Assembly (NCBI GenBank): GCA_964623395.1
Contig: CAZUSI010000044.1
Span: 1 to 12,204 of the forward strand
Source of the DNA: JBDRZD01 sp964623395
Lineage (GTDB): Bacteria > Hydrothermota > Hydrothermia > Hydrothermales > Hydrothermaceae
DNA: 12,204 nucleotides
Direction of reading: 5' to 3'
A model generated the notes under the pieces. It made no database searches, was not told the DNA's origin, and was given only the letters and a program-made list of their open reading frames with translations. Positions 1 through 6,557 of the stretch are shown in pieces. Each line of letters starts with the position of its first letter. Position 1 is the stretch's first letter. The translations under genes were made by a program, and so were the position numbers.

Positions 1-5
1 TTTAA

Positions 6-941
6 TTAAATTTCTTCCTCTTTTCCAGGACCTATTAAAAGATATAAAACAGCCATTCTTATAGCAACACCATTTTCAACTTGTTCTAAAATTAAATTGT
101 TTTTTAAATCTAAAGCATCATAATCCATTTCAACTCCCCAGTTTACAGGTCCTGGATGCATTATTAAAACATCTTCTTTTATATTTTTTAATCTTTCACT
201 TGTAATTCCATATAATTTTCTATATTCCCTAAAAGATGGAATAAGCGACTTCCCTCCCCTTTCCTTTTGAACTCTTAAAGCCATTATAACATCTGCCTCT
301 TTTAAAACTTCATCAAGTTTATAACAAATTTTACATCCAATTGATTCAAATTCCCTTGGTAAAAGTGTTGGAGGACCACAAAGTATAACTTCAATACCCA
401 TTTTAAGCATCCCAAATATGTTTGACCTTGCTACTCTTGAATGGAGTATATCTCCTACAATTAGTGCCTTTAAACCTTCTGTTTTGCCTTTCCTTTCCTT
501 AATTGTATAAATGTCAAGGAGTGCCTGAGTAGGATGCTCATTTATTCCATCTCCTGCATTTATTACAGAAGCAGGTGTATGTTTTGCAAGGAAATGTGCT
601 GCTCCTGAAAAAGAGTGCCTTATAACAAATGCATCAACTCTCATTGCTGCAATATTTTTAAGAGTATCAAGAGCTGTTTCTCCTTTTGTCATAGAAGAAG
701 TGCTTGCTGAAAAGTTTAAAGTATCAGCAGAAAGTCTTTTCTCAGCAAGTTCAAAAGATGACCTTGTTCTTGTTGAAGGTTCAAAAAATAAATTACAAAC
801 AGTTTTACCTCTTAAAGAAGGGACCTTTGGTATCGGTCTTTTAAGGACTTCTTTAAAAGAAGAAGCAACTTCAAAAATGATTTCAATATCCTCTCTATTT
901 AAATCTCTTATTCCTAAAAGGTCTTTTCTCTTTAACCTCAT
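6..941 (-). CDS. pyrB: Aspartate carbamoyltransferase, catalytic chain
   Basis: Cytosolic enzyme that joins carbamoyl phosphate to aspartate, the committed step of pyrimidine synthesis. The 311 residues match the usual length. Visible family motifs are the carbamoyl-phosphate site STRTRS (56-61), the 80s-loop Lys (K86 in SMTKGE), HPTQ (136-139), GDILHSRVARS (163-173), LRVQKER (222-228) and the C-terminal QVENGVAIRMAVL. The stretch MHPGPVNWGVE has Trp268 where I expect Arg (HPGPxNRGVE), a small oddity. The ATG shares one base with the hppA stop (TAATG) and AAGG lies just upstream, so translation is probably coupled. It is the last gene visible in this run and its stop is 5 bases from the window edge. 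No pyrI regulatory gene is seen here. The identification is secure. Confidence 0.96.
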   Translation of the reverse strand: MRLKRKDLLGIRDLNREDIEIIFEVASSFKEVLKRPIPKVPSLRGKTVCNLFFEPSTRTRSSFELAEKRLSADTLNFSASTSSMTKGETALDTLKNIAAMRVDAFVIRHSFSGAAHFLAKHTPASVINAGDGINEHPTQALLDIYTIKERKGKTEGLKALIVGDILHSRVARSNIFGMLKMGIEVILCGPPTLLPREFESIGCKICYKLDEVLKEADVIMALRVQKERGGKSLIPSFREYRKLYGITSERLKNIKEDVLIMHPGPVNWGVEMDYDALDLKNNLILEQVENGVAIRMAVLYLLIGPGKEEEI

Positions 942-2998
942 TAAAACCTTATAAAATTATTTAAATAAACTATAATTGGGGAAAATACCAAAGATACAAT
1001 TGCCATAAGTTTCAAAAGTATATTTAAAGATGGACCTGCAGTATCTTTAAAGGGATCACCAACAGTATCACCTTCAACAGAAGCCTTATGTTCTTTTGAA
1101 CCTTTCCCACCAAGATTTCCTGCTTCAATCCATTTTTTTGAATTATCCCATAATGCACCTGAATTTGCCATAAAAAGTGCAAGTGGGAGTCCTGTTATAA
1201 GGGAACCGGCAATTAATCCCCCAAGTGCATTTGGTCCTAATAATATTCCTATAAAAATTGGTGTTATAAAAGCAGTAAGTCCAGGAATTATCATATTTTT
1301 TAAAGCACCTTTTGTAGTTATATCAACACATTTTGCATATTCTGGTCTTGCTTTCCCTTCCATAAGACCTTCTATTTCCCTAAATTGCCTTCTTACTTCC
1401 TCAACAACAAGTTTTGCAGTTCTTCCAACCGCCCTTATTGTTCTTGATGAAAAGAAAAAGGGAATAACTCCACCTATAAAAAGACCTGCTGTAACTTTTG
1501 GATCTAAAATATTTAGATTTACTTCTATACCAAGAGTTTTTAAACTCTGGGTATATGCAGAAAAAAGTGCTAATGCAGTTAGTGCTGCTGAACCTATTGC
1601 AAATCCCTTACCTATTGCAGCAGTTGTATTTCCTGCAGCATCCAAAGAATCAGTTATTTTTCTTATGTTTTCACCAAGATGAGCCATCTCTGCTATTCCA
1701 CCAGCATTATCCGCAATTGGTCCATAAGCATCAACTGAAATTGTTATTCCTGAAATACCAAGCATTCCAATTCCTGCAAGTGCAATACCAAAAAATCCTG
1801 CTGAAAGATATGATATTATTATTGCAATACCTATAAGAATAACAGGAATAACACTGCTTGCCATTCCTATTGATATTCCTGTTAAAATATTTGTTGCTAC
1901 ACCTGTTGTTGCAGCATTTGCAACTTCCTCTAAAAACTTTTTATTTATTGTATAATATTCAGTAAATATTCCAATTATAACACCAACAAGAATGCCTGAA
2001 AAAATTGGCCAAAAACATCTTATATCTCCCTCGTATAAAAAATAAACTGTAAGAAAAGAAGAAATTGCAAATAAAAGTGCAGAAAAGAGAACTGAATTTA
2101 AAAGTGCTTTTGATGGTTCACCCTTTGCACCTTTTATCAAAAATACACCAAGAATGGAACAAATTATGCCAAGTCCTGCAACAAATATTGAAAGAATCAT
2201 ACCCTTTTCACTTTGCAAACTTCCTGCAATTACAAGACCTGAAATAATTGAACCAACAAATGATTCATAAAGGTCCGCCCCCATTCCTGCAACATCACCA
2301 ACATTATCACCAACATTATCAGCAATAACTGCTGGATTTCTTGGATCATCCTCAGGAATTCCTGCTTCAACTTTTCCAACAAGGTCTGCTCCAACATCAG
2401 CAGCCTTTGTATATATACCACCTCCAACCCTTGCAAAAAGGGCAACTGATGATGCTCCCATTGAAAAACCTGCAAGGACACTTGCTGCCTTTACAGCCCT
2501 TAATATTACCGTTACTTCTTTCGAAAGATTTGAAAATAAAAGAAATAGAACAGAAATTCCAAGAACACCAAGACCTGTAATCATTATCCCCATAACTGAA
2601 CCACCAAAAAAGGAAAGGGAAAGGGCAGGATTAAATCCCTTTTTTGCTGCCTCAGTAGTTCTTGTATTCGCCCTTGTTGATATTTTCATTCCAAACCATG
2701 CAGAAGCAAGGGAAAAGGATGCTCCAACTATATATGAGAAACATGTCGCAATTGCAAATTTTAAGGATTTTGTTAAAAGGGAAATAAAAAGTAATATTAT
2801 AACAAAAATTATAAAGAAGGAAATCGTGATAAATTCCCTCTTTAAAAATGCCATTGCTCCTTCATGAATAGCATCTGAAATTTTTACCATTTCTTCTGTT
2901 CCAGGATTTTGTCTTAATACATAACTTGAAACAATAAAAGAATAAACAATTGAACCAACACCTATTAGGATTGTAATGAAAATTAAAAAATTATTCAT
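941..2998 (-). CDS. hppA: K+-dependent membrane pyrophosphatase, probably Na+-pumping
   Basis: Integral inner-membrane ion pump that hydrolyses pyrophosphate to drive cation export. At 685 residues it is full length and made of many hydrophobic helices. The catalytic stretch around residues 195-247 includes GGGIYTKAADVGADLVGKVE and the Asp-rich ADNVGDNVGD. GNTTAAIGKG places Ala at residue 460 and Gly at 463, the signature of K+-dependent enzymes; K+-independent ones carry Lys and Thr there. Glu245 in GADLYES corresponds to the gate glutamate of Na+-transporting members such as the Thermotoga enzyme, where plant H+ pumps have Gly. I infer Na+ or dual Na+/H+ transport. AGGGAGG lies a few bases before the ATG, and the gene overlaps the pth stop by 4 nt (ATGA). 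Between prs and pyrB it could recover energy from PPi released by biosynthesis. Confidence 0.96.
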   Translation of the reverse strand: MNNFLIFITILIGVGSIVYSFIVSSYVLRQNPGTEEMVKISDAIHEGAMAFLKREFITISFFIIFVIILLFISLLTKSLKFAIATCFSYIVGASFSLASAWFGMKISTRANTRTTEAAKKGFNPALSLSFFGGSVMGIMITGLGVLGISVLFLLFSNLSKEVTVILRAVKAASVLAGFSMGASSVALFARVGGGIYTKAADVGADLVGKVEAGIPEDDPRNPAVIADNVGDNVGDVAGMGADLYESFVGSIISGLVIAGSLQSEKGMILSIFVAGLGIICSILGVFLIKGAKGEPSKALLNSVLFSALLFAISSFLTVYFLYEGDIRCFWPIFSGILVGVIIGIFTEYYTINKKFLEEVANAATTGVATNILTGISIGMASSVIPVILIGIAIIISYLSAGFFGIALAGIGMLGISGITISVDAYGPIADNAGGIAEMAHLGENIRKITDSLDAAGNTTAAIGKGFAIGSAALTALALFSAYTQSLKTLGIEVNLNILDPKVTAGLFIGGVIPFFFSSRTIRAVGRTAKLVVEEVRRQFREIEGLMEGKARPEYAKCVDITTKGALKNMIIPGLTAFITPIFIGILLGPNALGGLIAGSLITGLPLALFMANSGALWDNSKKWIEAGNLGGKGSKEHKASVEGDTVGDPFKDTAGPSLNILLKLMAIVSLVFSPIIVYLNNFIRF

Positions 2999-3330
2999 TT
3001 AACCTCCCTTCTAAAACTGTTTATAAAATTCATCGCATTTTTTATTCCTTCTTTACACAAAATTTCAACTCCCCTTTTTAAAAATGGAAAAAGCTCCTCA
3101 AATAAATATTTTTTTTCTTCTTCTTTAAATTCTGAAAGAACATATTCTTTTAAGGGTTTTTCTTTACCTATTCCTATTTTTAATCTCAAAAATTCTTCAC
3201 TTTTTAAATAATATATAATTGAAGCAACCCCCCTATGACCTCCTCCACCTCCACCAAATTTTAATTTTGCTCTTCCAAAAGGAAGGTCTGCATCATCATG
3301 AACTATTAAAATTTCAGAAGATTTTATCAT
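2995..3330 (-). CDS. pth: Peptidyl-tRNA hydrolase, C-terminal part (second frame)
   Basis: This 111-residue frame encodes the second half of peptidyl-tRNA hydrolase, which frees tRNA from stalled peptidyl-tRNA in the cytosol and is normally essential. It begins inside the fold, just before the conserved ILIVHDDADLPFG segment (catalytic Asp = D12 here), and runs through the Gly-rich loop GGHRGV to the usual C-terminal helix. The residue equivalent to E. coli Asn114 in GHNG is Arg here (R33, or R107 in the rejoined protein). Its ATG overlaps the stop of the N-terminal frame (ATGA), so it might be reinitiated. Alone it lacks Asn10, His20 and Asn68 equivalents and should not be active. The 3' end contains the ribosome-binding site of hppA and overlaps it by 4 nt. 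See the N-terminal entry and the A9 site. Confidence 0.88.
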   Translation of the reverse strand: MIKSSEILIVHDDADLPFGRAKLKFGGGGGGHRGVASIIYYLKSEEFLRLKIGIGKEKPLKEYVLSEFKEEEKKYLFEELFPFLKRGVEILCKEGIKNAMNFINSFRREVK

Positions 3331-3551
3331 AAATTTTTTTTTAAATCCTCTAAAACAATTCCACTTTCATTCATATAAAGAGTTGGAATTATAAGAAATC
3401 CATAATCCATTTCTTTATAAAAAAAATTACCTTCCCCTTCAAAAAAACCTTTATTTTCACCAAGATAAAGAACAAACAATTTACCTACATTATGTCTTGT
3501 AAATTCATAAATTTTTCCTGGATTTCCAAGCCCAATTATAAAAAATTTCAT
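3327..3551 (-). CDS. pth: Peptidyl-tRNA hydrolase, N-terminal part (first frame)
   Basis: These 74 residues carry the first half of peptidyl-tRNA hydrolase: GLGNPG with Asn10, RHNVG with His20 (both at E. coli numbering) and YMNESG with Asn61, matching Asn68. The frame then ends at TGA just after a run of nine A. Slipping back one base in that run continues as LKKKFMIKSSEILIVHDD, which aligns without any gap to the E. coli segment from MNLSG to HDELD. The rejoined protein is 185 residues, the normal family length. The gene is therefore one pth interrupted by a -1 shift. A homopolymer sequencing error, transcript or ribosome slippage that restores the protein, or a real split are all possible. 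Its ATG overlaps the rplY stop by 4 nt. Confidence 0.9.
   Translation of the reverse strand: MKFFIIGLGNPGKIYEFTRHNVGKLFVLYLGENKGFFEGEGNFFYKEMDYGFLIIPTLYMNESGIVLEDLKKNL
3334..3342 (-). other. A9 homopolymer at the pth frame break
   Basis: On the coding (minus) strand nine consecutive A are followed by TTTATGA. The first pth frame reads TTA AAA AAA AAT TTA TGA. The second frame reads TTT AAA AAA AAA TTT ATG. The two differ by -1, equivalent to one extra A. Runs of this length are known to cause polymerase slippage in AT-rich bacteria and in Thermus dnaX. It is the longest single-base run I found in the window; several runs of eight occur inside intact genes. Confidence 0.7.
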
Positions 3552-4180
3552 TCTTCTTCCTTCTTTTCTTCCTCTTTTGGAGGCACCTCTTCTATTTTTT
3601 CTTCGAGAGGTTTTACCTCTTCTATTTTCTTAGGTGCAAGTATAGTGCATATTGGTTCTTCTGGCAAATCAACAATTTCAATTCCTTCAGGAACTTTTAA
3701 ATCCCTTACATGCAAAGATTCACCTATTTTTAACTTACTTATATCAACTTCAAGATGTCCTGGTATTTTTGAAGGGATTGACCTTATTTTTATTTCTCTT
3801 TTTAACTGTTCAAGAACACCTCCCAATTTAATGCCTTCTGGTGTTCCAGAAAGAATTAATGGAATAGAAACAGTAACTTTTTCTTTTTCATGAAGAATTT
3901 GAAAATCTGCATGTGTTGGATGTCCTTTAACTATATCCCTTTGAACTTCTTTCAAAATACATTTATAATTTTTATTATTTATTTCAAGGTCAATCAAAAC
4001 CATTTCCCCTTTAACATCTTTTAGAAATTTCTGAAAGTCCCTTAACGGTATCTTTATATGAATGTTTTTTTCACCCGCACCATACATTTCACCTGTTATA
4101 AATCCTTTTTTTCTTAACCTTCTTGCTTCATTTGTTCCCAGTTTTTCTCTTATTTCACCATAAAGTTTGTAGGTTTTCAT
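3548..4180 (-). CDS. rplY: 50S ribosomal protein L25 (TL5/Ctc type)
   Basis: Ribosomal protein that binds 5S rRNA in the large subunit; the two-domain form is called TL5 or general stress protein Ctc. Residues 1 to about 92 are the L25 domain, starting GEIREKLGTNEARRLRKKG and including LKEVQRDIVKGHPTHADF, the typical 5S-binding stretch. A TL5-type beta domain follows to about 185. The last 25 residues are a Glu/Lys/Pro-rich acidic tail that is probably disordered. The ATG has a strong AAGGAG seven bases upstream, which overlaps the end of prs. The prs-rplY-pth order is found in many bacteria, including the Bacillus ctc locus, and supports the call. It overlaps pth by 4 nt. Confidence 0.94.
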   Translation of the reverse strand: MKTYKLYGEIREKLGTNEARRLRKKGFITGEMYGAGEKNIHIKIPLRDFQKFLKDVKGEMVLIDLEINNKNYKCILKEVQRDIVKGHPTHADFQILHEKEKVTVSIPLILSGTPEGIKLGGVLEQLKREIKIRSIPSKIPGHLEVDISKLKIGESLHVRDLKVPEGIEIVDLPEEPICTILAPKKIEEVKPLEEKIEEVPPKEEEKKEEE

Positions 4181-4191
4181 AAATTTACTCC

Positions 4192-5127
4192 TTAAATAAA
4201 TAAAGCACTAATGCTTTTTTCCTCATGAATTCTTAAAATTGCTTCTCCAATCAAATTTGAAACAGTTAAAATTTCAATCTTTTTAATTCTTTTATGTTCA
4301 GGAATTGGTATTGTATCAGTCACTATTATTCTATCAATTGGTGCATTTTGAAGAAGATTAACAGCATCAGAAGATAAAAGGGGATGGGTTGCACAAACCC
4401 ATATATTTTTTGCACCCATTTCCTTTAATTTCTGAGAAGCAAAAAATATTGTTCCACCTGTATCTATTATATCATCAACTATTATAACATTTTTATTTTC
4501 TACATTCCCTATTATATGAACTACTTCTGACATATTTGGTGCAGGTCTCCTTTTATCAGCAATAGCAATTGGTAAATCACCTATTCTTTTTGCAAAAGCA
4601 GTCGCCCTGTTTGTTCCACCAACATCAGGAGAAACAATTGAAAAAATTTTAGAATCAAGCGAACCAAGATATTCCTTAAATACAGGGAATGCATAAATGT
4701 TATCAACTGGAATATCAAAAAATCCCTGAATTTGATCTGAATGGAGGTCAATTGTAACAACTCTATCAGCACCAGCAACTTGAATCAAATTTGCCATTAA
4801 TTTTGCAGAAATCGGAACCCTTGGTTTATCTTTCCTATCCTGCCTTGCATAACCAAAATAGGGAATTATTGCTGTTATTCTTTTTGCAGAAGCCCTTTTT
4901 GCAGCATCTATTAAAAGAAGAAGTTCAAGAAGATTTTCTGCTGGTGGATGAGTGCTCTGAACTATAAAAACATCACATCCCCTTATATTTTCTTTTATTT
5001 GAATTTTTATTTCTCCATCTTTAAATCTTGATACCTCAAGAGAAGTTGGTTCTACACCAAGATTCTTACAGATATCTTCCTTCAATTTCCAGGAAGCAAG
5101 TCCTGACAAAATTTTTATATCACTCAT
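4192..5127 (-). CDS. prs: Ribose-phosphate pyrophosphokinase (PRPP synthase)
   Basis: Cytosolic enzyme making PRPP from ribose 5-phosphate and ATP, the precursor of nucleotides, His and Trp. It is a class I type of normal length (311 residues). Motifs in order are RFKDGEIKIQIKENIRG, FIVQSTHPPAENLLELLLLI, the ATP/flexible-region IPYFGYARQDRKDKPRVPIS, TIDLHSDQIQGFFDIPVDN, VSPDVGGTNRATAFAKRI, and the PRPP-binding loop VIIVDDIIDTGGTI. VGGTNRA is a slight variation on the more usual VGGVARA. The ATG overlaps the upstream thioredoxin-like gene by 4 nt (ATGA) and shows no clear ribosome-binding site, so translation is probably coupled. The product feeds the pyrimidine pathway whose second enzyme, pyrB, lies further along the same run. 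Confidence 0.97.
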   Translation of the reverse strand: MSDIKILSGLASWKLKEDICKNLGVEPTSLEVSRFKDGEIKIQIKENIRGCDVFIVQSTHPPAENLLELLLLIDAAKRASAKRITAIIPYFGYARQDRKDKPRVPISAKLMANLIQVAGADRVVTIDLHSDQIQGFFDIPVDNIYAFPVFKEYLGSLDSKIFSIVSPDVGGTNRATAFAKRIGDLPIAIADKRRPAPNMSEVVHIIGNVENKNVIIVDDIIDTGGTIFFASQKLKEMGAKNIWVCATHPLLSSDAVNLLQNAPIDRIIVTDTIPIPEHKRIKKIEILTVSNLIGEAILRIHEEKSISALFI

Positions 5128-5603
5128 TTTAATAAATTTTTAATTTTTTCCTCAAAAAATTCCTTATTTCTATATCCTATAACTTTTTCAAAAATTCTGC
5201 CTTTTTTATCCAAAATAAAGGTAGTTGGAATTGCCGTTATTCCACCATAATCTTTAACAACTTCAGTAGTTGCAATCAAAACTGGATAATTTATCCCTTT
5301 TTCATTTGCAAATGATTTAACTTTTTCAATTCCTTCCCTTGCAAAAGCAATACCAACTATTAAAAGACCTTTATCCCCATATTTTTCATAAAGTTCTATA
5401 AAATGTGGAATTTCCGCTCTACAAGGAGGACACCATGTATCCCAGAAATCTATAATTATAACATTCCCAATGTAATCGTATAAATGAAATTCATCTTCAT
5501 AAATTGTTTTTAAAGTAAAATCAGGAGCCTTTTGAAGCTTTTGTCTTTCTGCACATGAAATATTGCAAAAGAAGAAAATGAAAAAAAGTTTAAAAATCTT
5601 CAT
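5124..5603 (-). CDS. Exported TlpA/ResA-like thioredoxin-fold protein
   Basis: A 159-residue thiol-disulfide oxidoreductase of the TlpA/ResA/AhpC-TSA superfamily. The N-terminus is Lys then a very hydrophobic Phe-rich stretch (residues 3-15), a likely Sec signal or anchor. NISC (14-17) loosely resembles a lipobox but lacks the usual Leu at -3. The redox motif is WCPPC with Cys58 and Cys61, preceded by IIIDFWDT. The cis-Pro loop is AIPTTFIL, and the opening APDFTLKT is typical of the family. It probably acts in the periplasm, reducing disulfides or assisting cytochrome c maturation; the substrate is unknown. AAGGAGG lies upstream of the ATG, which follows the speD stop by one base. Its position after a reductase-like fusion gene is suggestive, but the export signal argues against direct partnership. 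Confidence 0.88.
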   Translation of the reverse strand: MKIFKLFFIFFFCNISCAERQKLQKAPDFTLKTIYEDEFHLYDYIGNVIIIDFWDTWCPPCRAEIPHFIELYEKYGDKGLLIVGIAFAREGIEKVKSFANEKGINYPVLIATTEVVKDYGGITAIPTTFILDKKGRIFEKVIGYRNKEFFEEKIKNLLK

Positions 5604-5604
5604 T

Positions 5605-6462
5605 TTATAAAACCTCCTTTAAAATGTCAGCAACTTTTTCTAAAAATTCCTTATCACTTGTTGTAAAGGCAGAAGGTGTTTCCGAATCAATATCAATCTC
5701 ACCTTTAACTTCTCCATTTTTTATTATTGGAACAACTATTTCTGATTTTGTTTCTTCAAAACAGGGCAAATATCTTGGATCCCTTTTAACATCATTAACT
5801 ATTATTGTATTTTTTTCAAGAACTGCTGCGGAACATAATCCTTTCCCTATTGGAATTCTTTTATGTTCTGTTTCCTTTTCACCTCTCCATGGTCCTAATA
5901 CAAGTTCCTTCCCTTTGAAAAAATATATTCCTACCCAATCATAGTGTTTAAAATTTTCATAAAGTAAATTTACGGTTTTTTCAAAAAGTTTATCGGGTTC
6001 TTTTTCCTTAACCCATTTTAATTCCTTTAATATGCTTTCCATCTTTAATTTCTTTTGAGAAACATCAAATTCCTCTTCCCATGTTATTACAGAATGATAA
6101 TATACCTGGTCCCCTTCATCTATTCCCCTTGTTATTTCAGAGATATGAACAGAAGTGGCTTCAAATTCCTCAAGAATATAATTAACTGCTTCCTCTGGCT
6201 TTGAATATTCACCACATGTATATATATCAAGGGCTGCGTATCTATATTCTGGCCATGTATGAATTGAAAGATGAGATTCAGAAATTACTATTACACCTGA
6301 AACACCATTTGGAGGAAATCTATGAAAGGAAACAGCCCAAACCTTAACATTTGCTTTTTCTGCTGCTTTTACAAGGATATGCTGAACCCTTTCAATATCA
6401 CCTATTATTTCAGGATTACAACCAGATGCTTCTACTATATAATGTTCACCAACTGTTTTCAT
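5605..6462 (-). CDS. speD: SAM decarboxylase fused to fRMsr-like GAF domain
   Basis: Two domains in one 285-residue chain. Residues 1-130 are a class 1B S-adenosylmethionine decarboxylase proenzyme, which makes decarboxylated SAM for spermidine. The self-cleavage site is Glu62-Ser63 in SESHLSIHTWPE, with His68 and Cys83 (TCGE) at the same numbers as in the Thermotoga enzyme. A charged linker (about 131-158) leads to a GAF domain (about 159-285) that closely resembles free methionine-(R)-sulfoxide reductase: DWVGIYFF, LVLGPWRG, RIPIGKGLC, YLPC, SEIVVPI and GEIDIDS. Cys234, Glu241, Asp257 and Asp259 fall at the E. coli Cys118, Glu125, Asp141 and Asp143 spacing, and Cys210 matches Cys94. The Cys84 equivalent is missing, and that loop is two residues longer. 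AAGGA lies about 8 bases before the ATG. It is the first gene of the minus run. GAF could be an active reductase or a methionine-type sensor. Confidence 0.92.
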   Translation of the reverse strand: MKTVGEHYIVEASGCNPEIIGDIERVQHILVKAAEKANVKVWAVSFHRFPPNGVSGVIVISESHLSIHTWPEYRYAALDIYTCGEYSKPEEAVNYILEEFEATSVHISEITRGIDEGDQVYYHSVITWEEEFDVSQKKLKMESILKELKWVKEKEPDKLFEKTVNLLYENFKHYDWVGIYFFKGKELVLGPWRGEKETEHKRIPIGKGLCSAAVLEKNTIIVNDVKRDPRYLPCFEETKSEIVVPIIKNGEVKGEIDIDSETPSAFTTSDKEFLEKVADILKEVL

Positions 6463-6485
6463 TTTTATTTCCTTTTTTGTTTTTA

Positions 6486-6515
6486 ATTTTAAAATATCTT
6501 TATCAAAATTTTCAA
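6486..6515 (-). promoter_or_regulatory. Candidate promoter for the speD-to-pyrB run
   Basis: On the minus strand TTGAAA (6510-6515) and TAAAAT (6486-6491) are separated by 18 bases, giving a start near 6479 and a short leader before the speD ATG. It is the only gene-free DNA upstream of this run. In such AT-rich sequence chance matches are common, so support is moderate. Confidence 0.45.
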
Positions 6516-6521
6516 ACTTAA

Positions 6522-6551
6522 TTGATTTTTTTCAAAAATTTTTTTTATAAT
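6522..6551 (+). promoter_or_regulatory. Promoter for the plus-strand run, likely leaderless
   Basis: TTGATT (6522-6527), an 18-base spacer and a perfect TATAAT (6546-6551) are followed by six bases and then ATG at 6558. A start 6-7 bases after the -10 element would place the first RNA base on or next to the A of the ATG, giving a leaderless mRNA. No ribosome-binding site precedes this ATG, which agrees. Confidence 0.6.
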
Positions 6552-6557
6552 TTAAAA

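Noticed and set aside
1498..2580. Several open frames of 60-110 codons on the plus strand inside hppA
   Set aside because: They are Leu/Gln-rich antisense shadows of a well-conserved pyrophosphatase gene, without ribosome-binding sites or family motifs.
3492..3893. A 133-codon plus-strand frame across pth and rplY
   Set aside because: Ser/Phe-rich composition is what antisense of Glu/Lys-rich coding sequence gives. Both minus-strand genes are firmly identified.
6040..6042. Internal ATG (Met141) as a separate start for the GAF domain
   Set aside because: No ribosome-binding site at a workable distance, and the frame is continuous with SpeD. A minor internal product cannot be excluded.
6503..6514. 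Imperfect palindrome TCAAAATTTTCA between the divergent promoters as an operator
   Set aside because: AAAATTTT occurs readily by chance in DNA this AT-rich, and no matching second copy was found.
6522..6557. TTG start 12 codons earlier for the PorV-like gene
   Set aside because: It would place the signal peptide internally and lies on the -35 element. ATG 6558 begins a textbook signal peptide.
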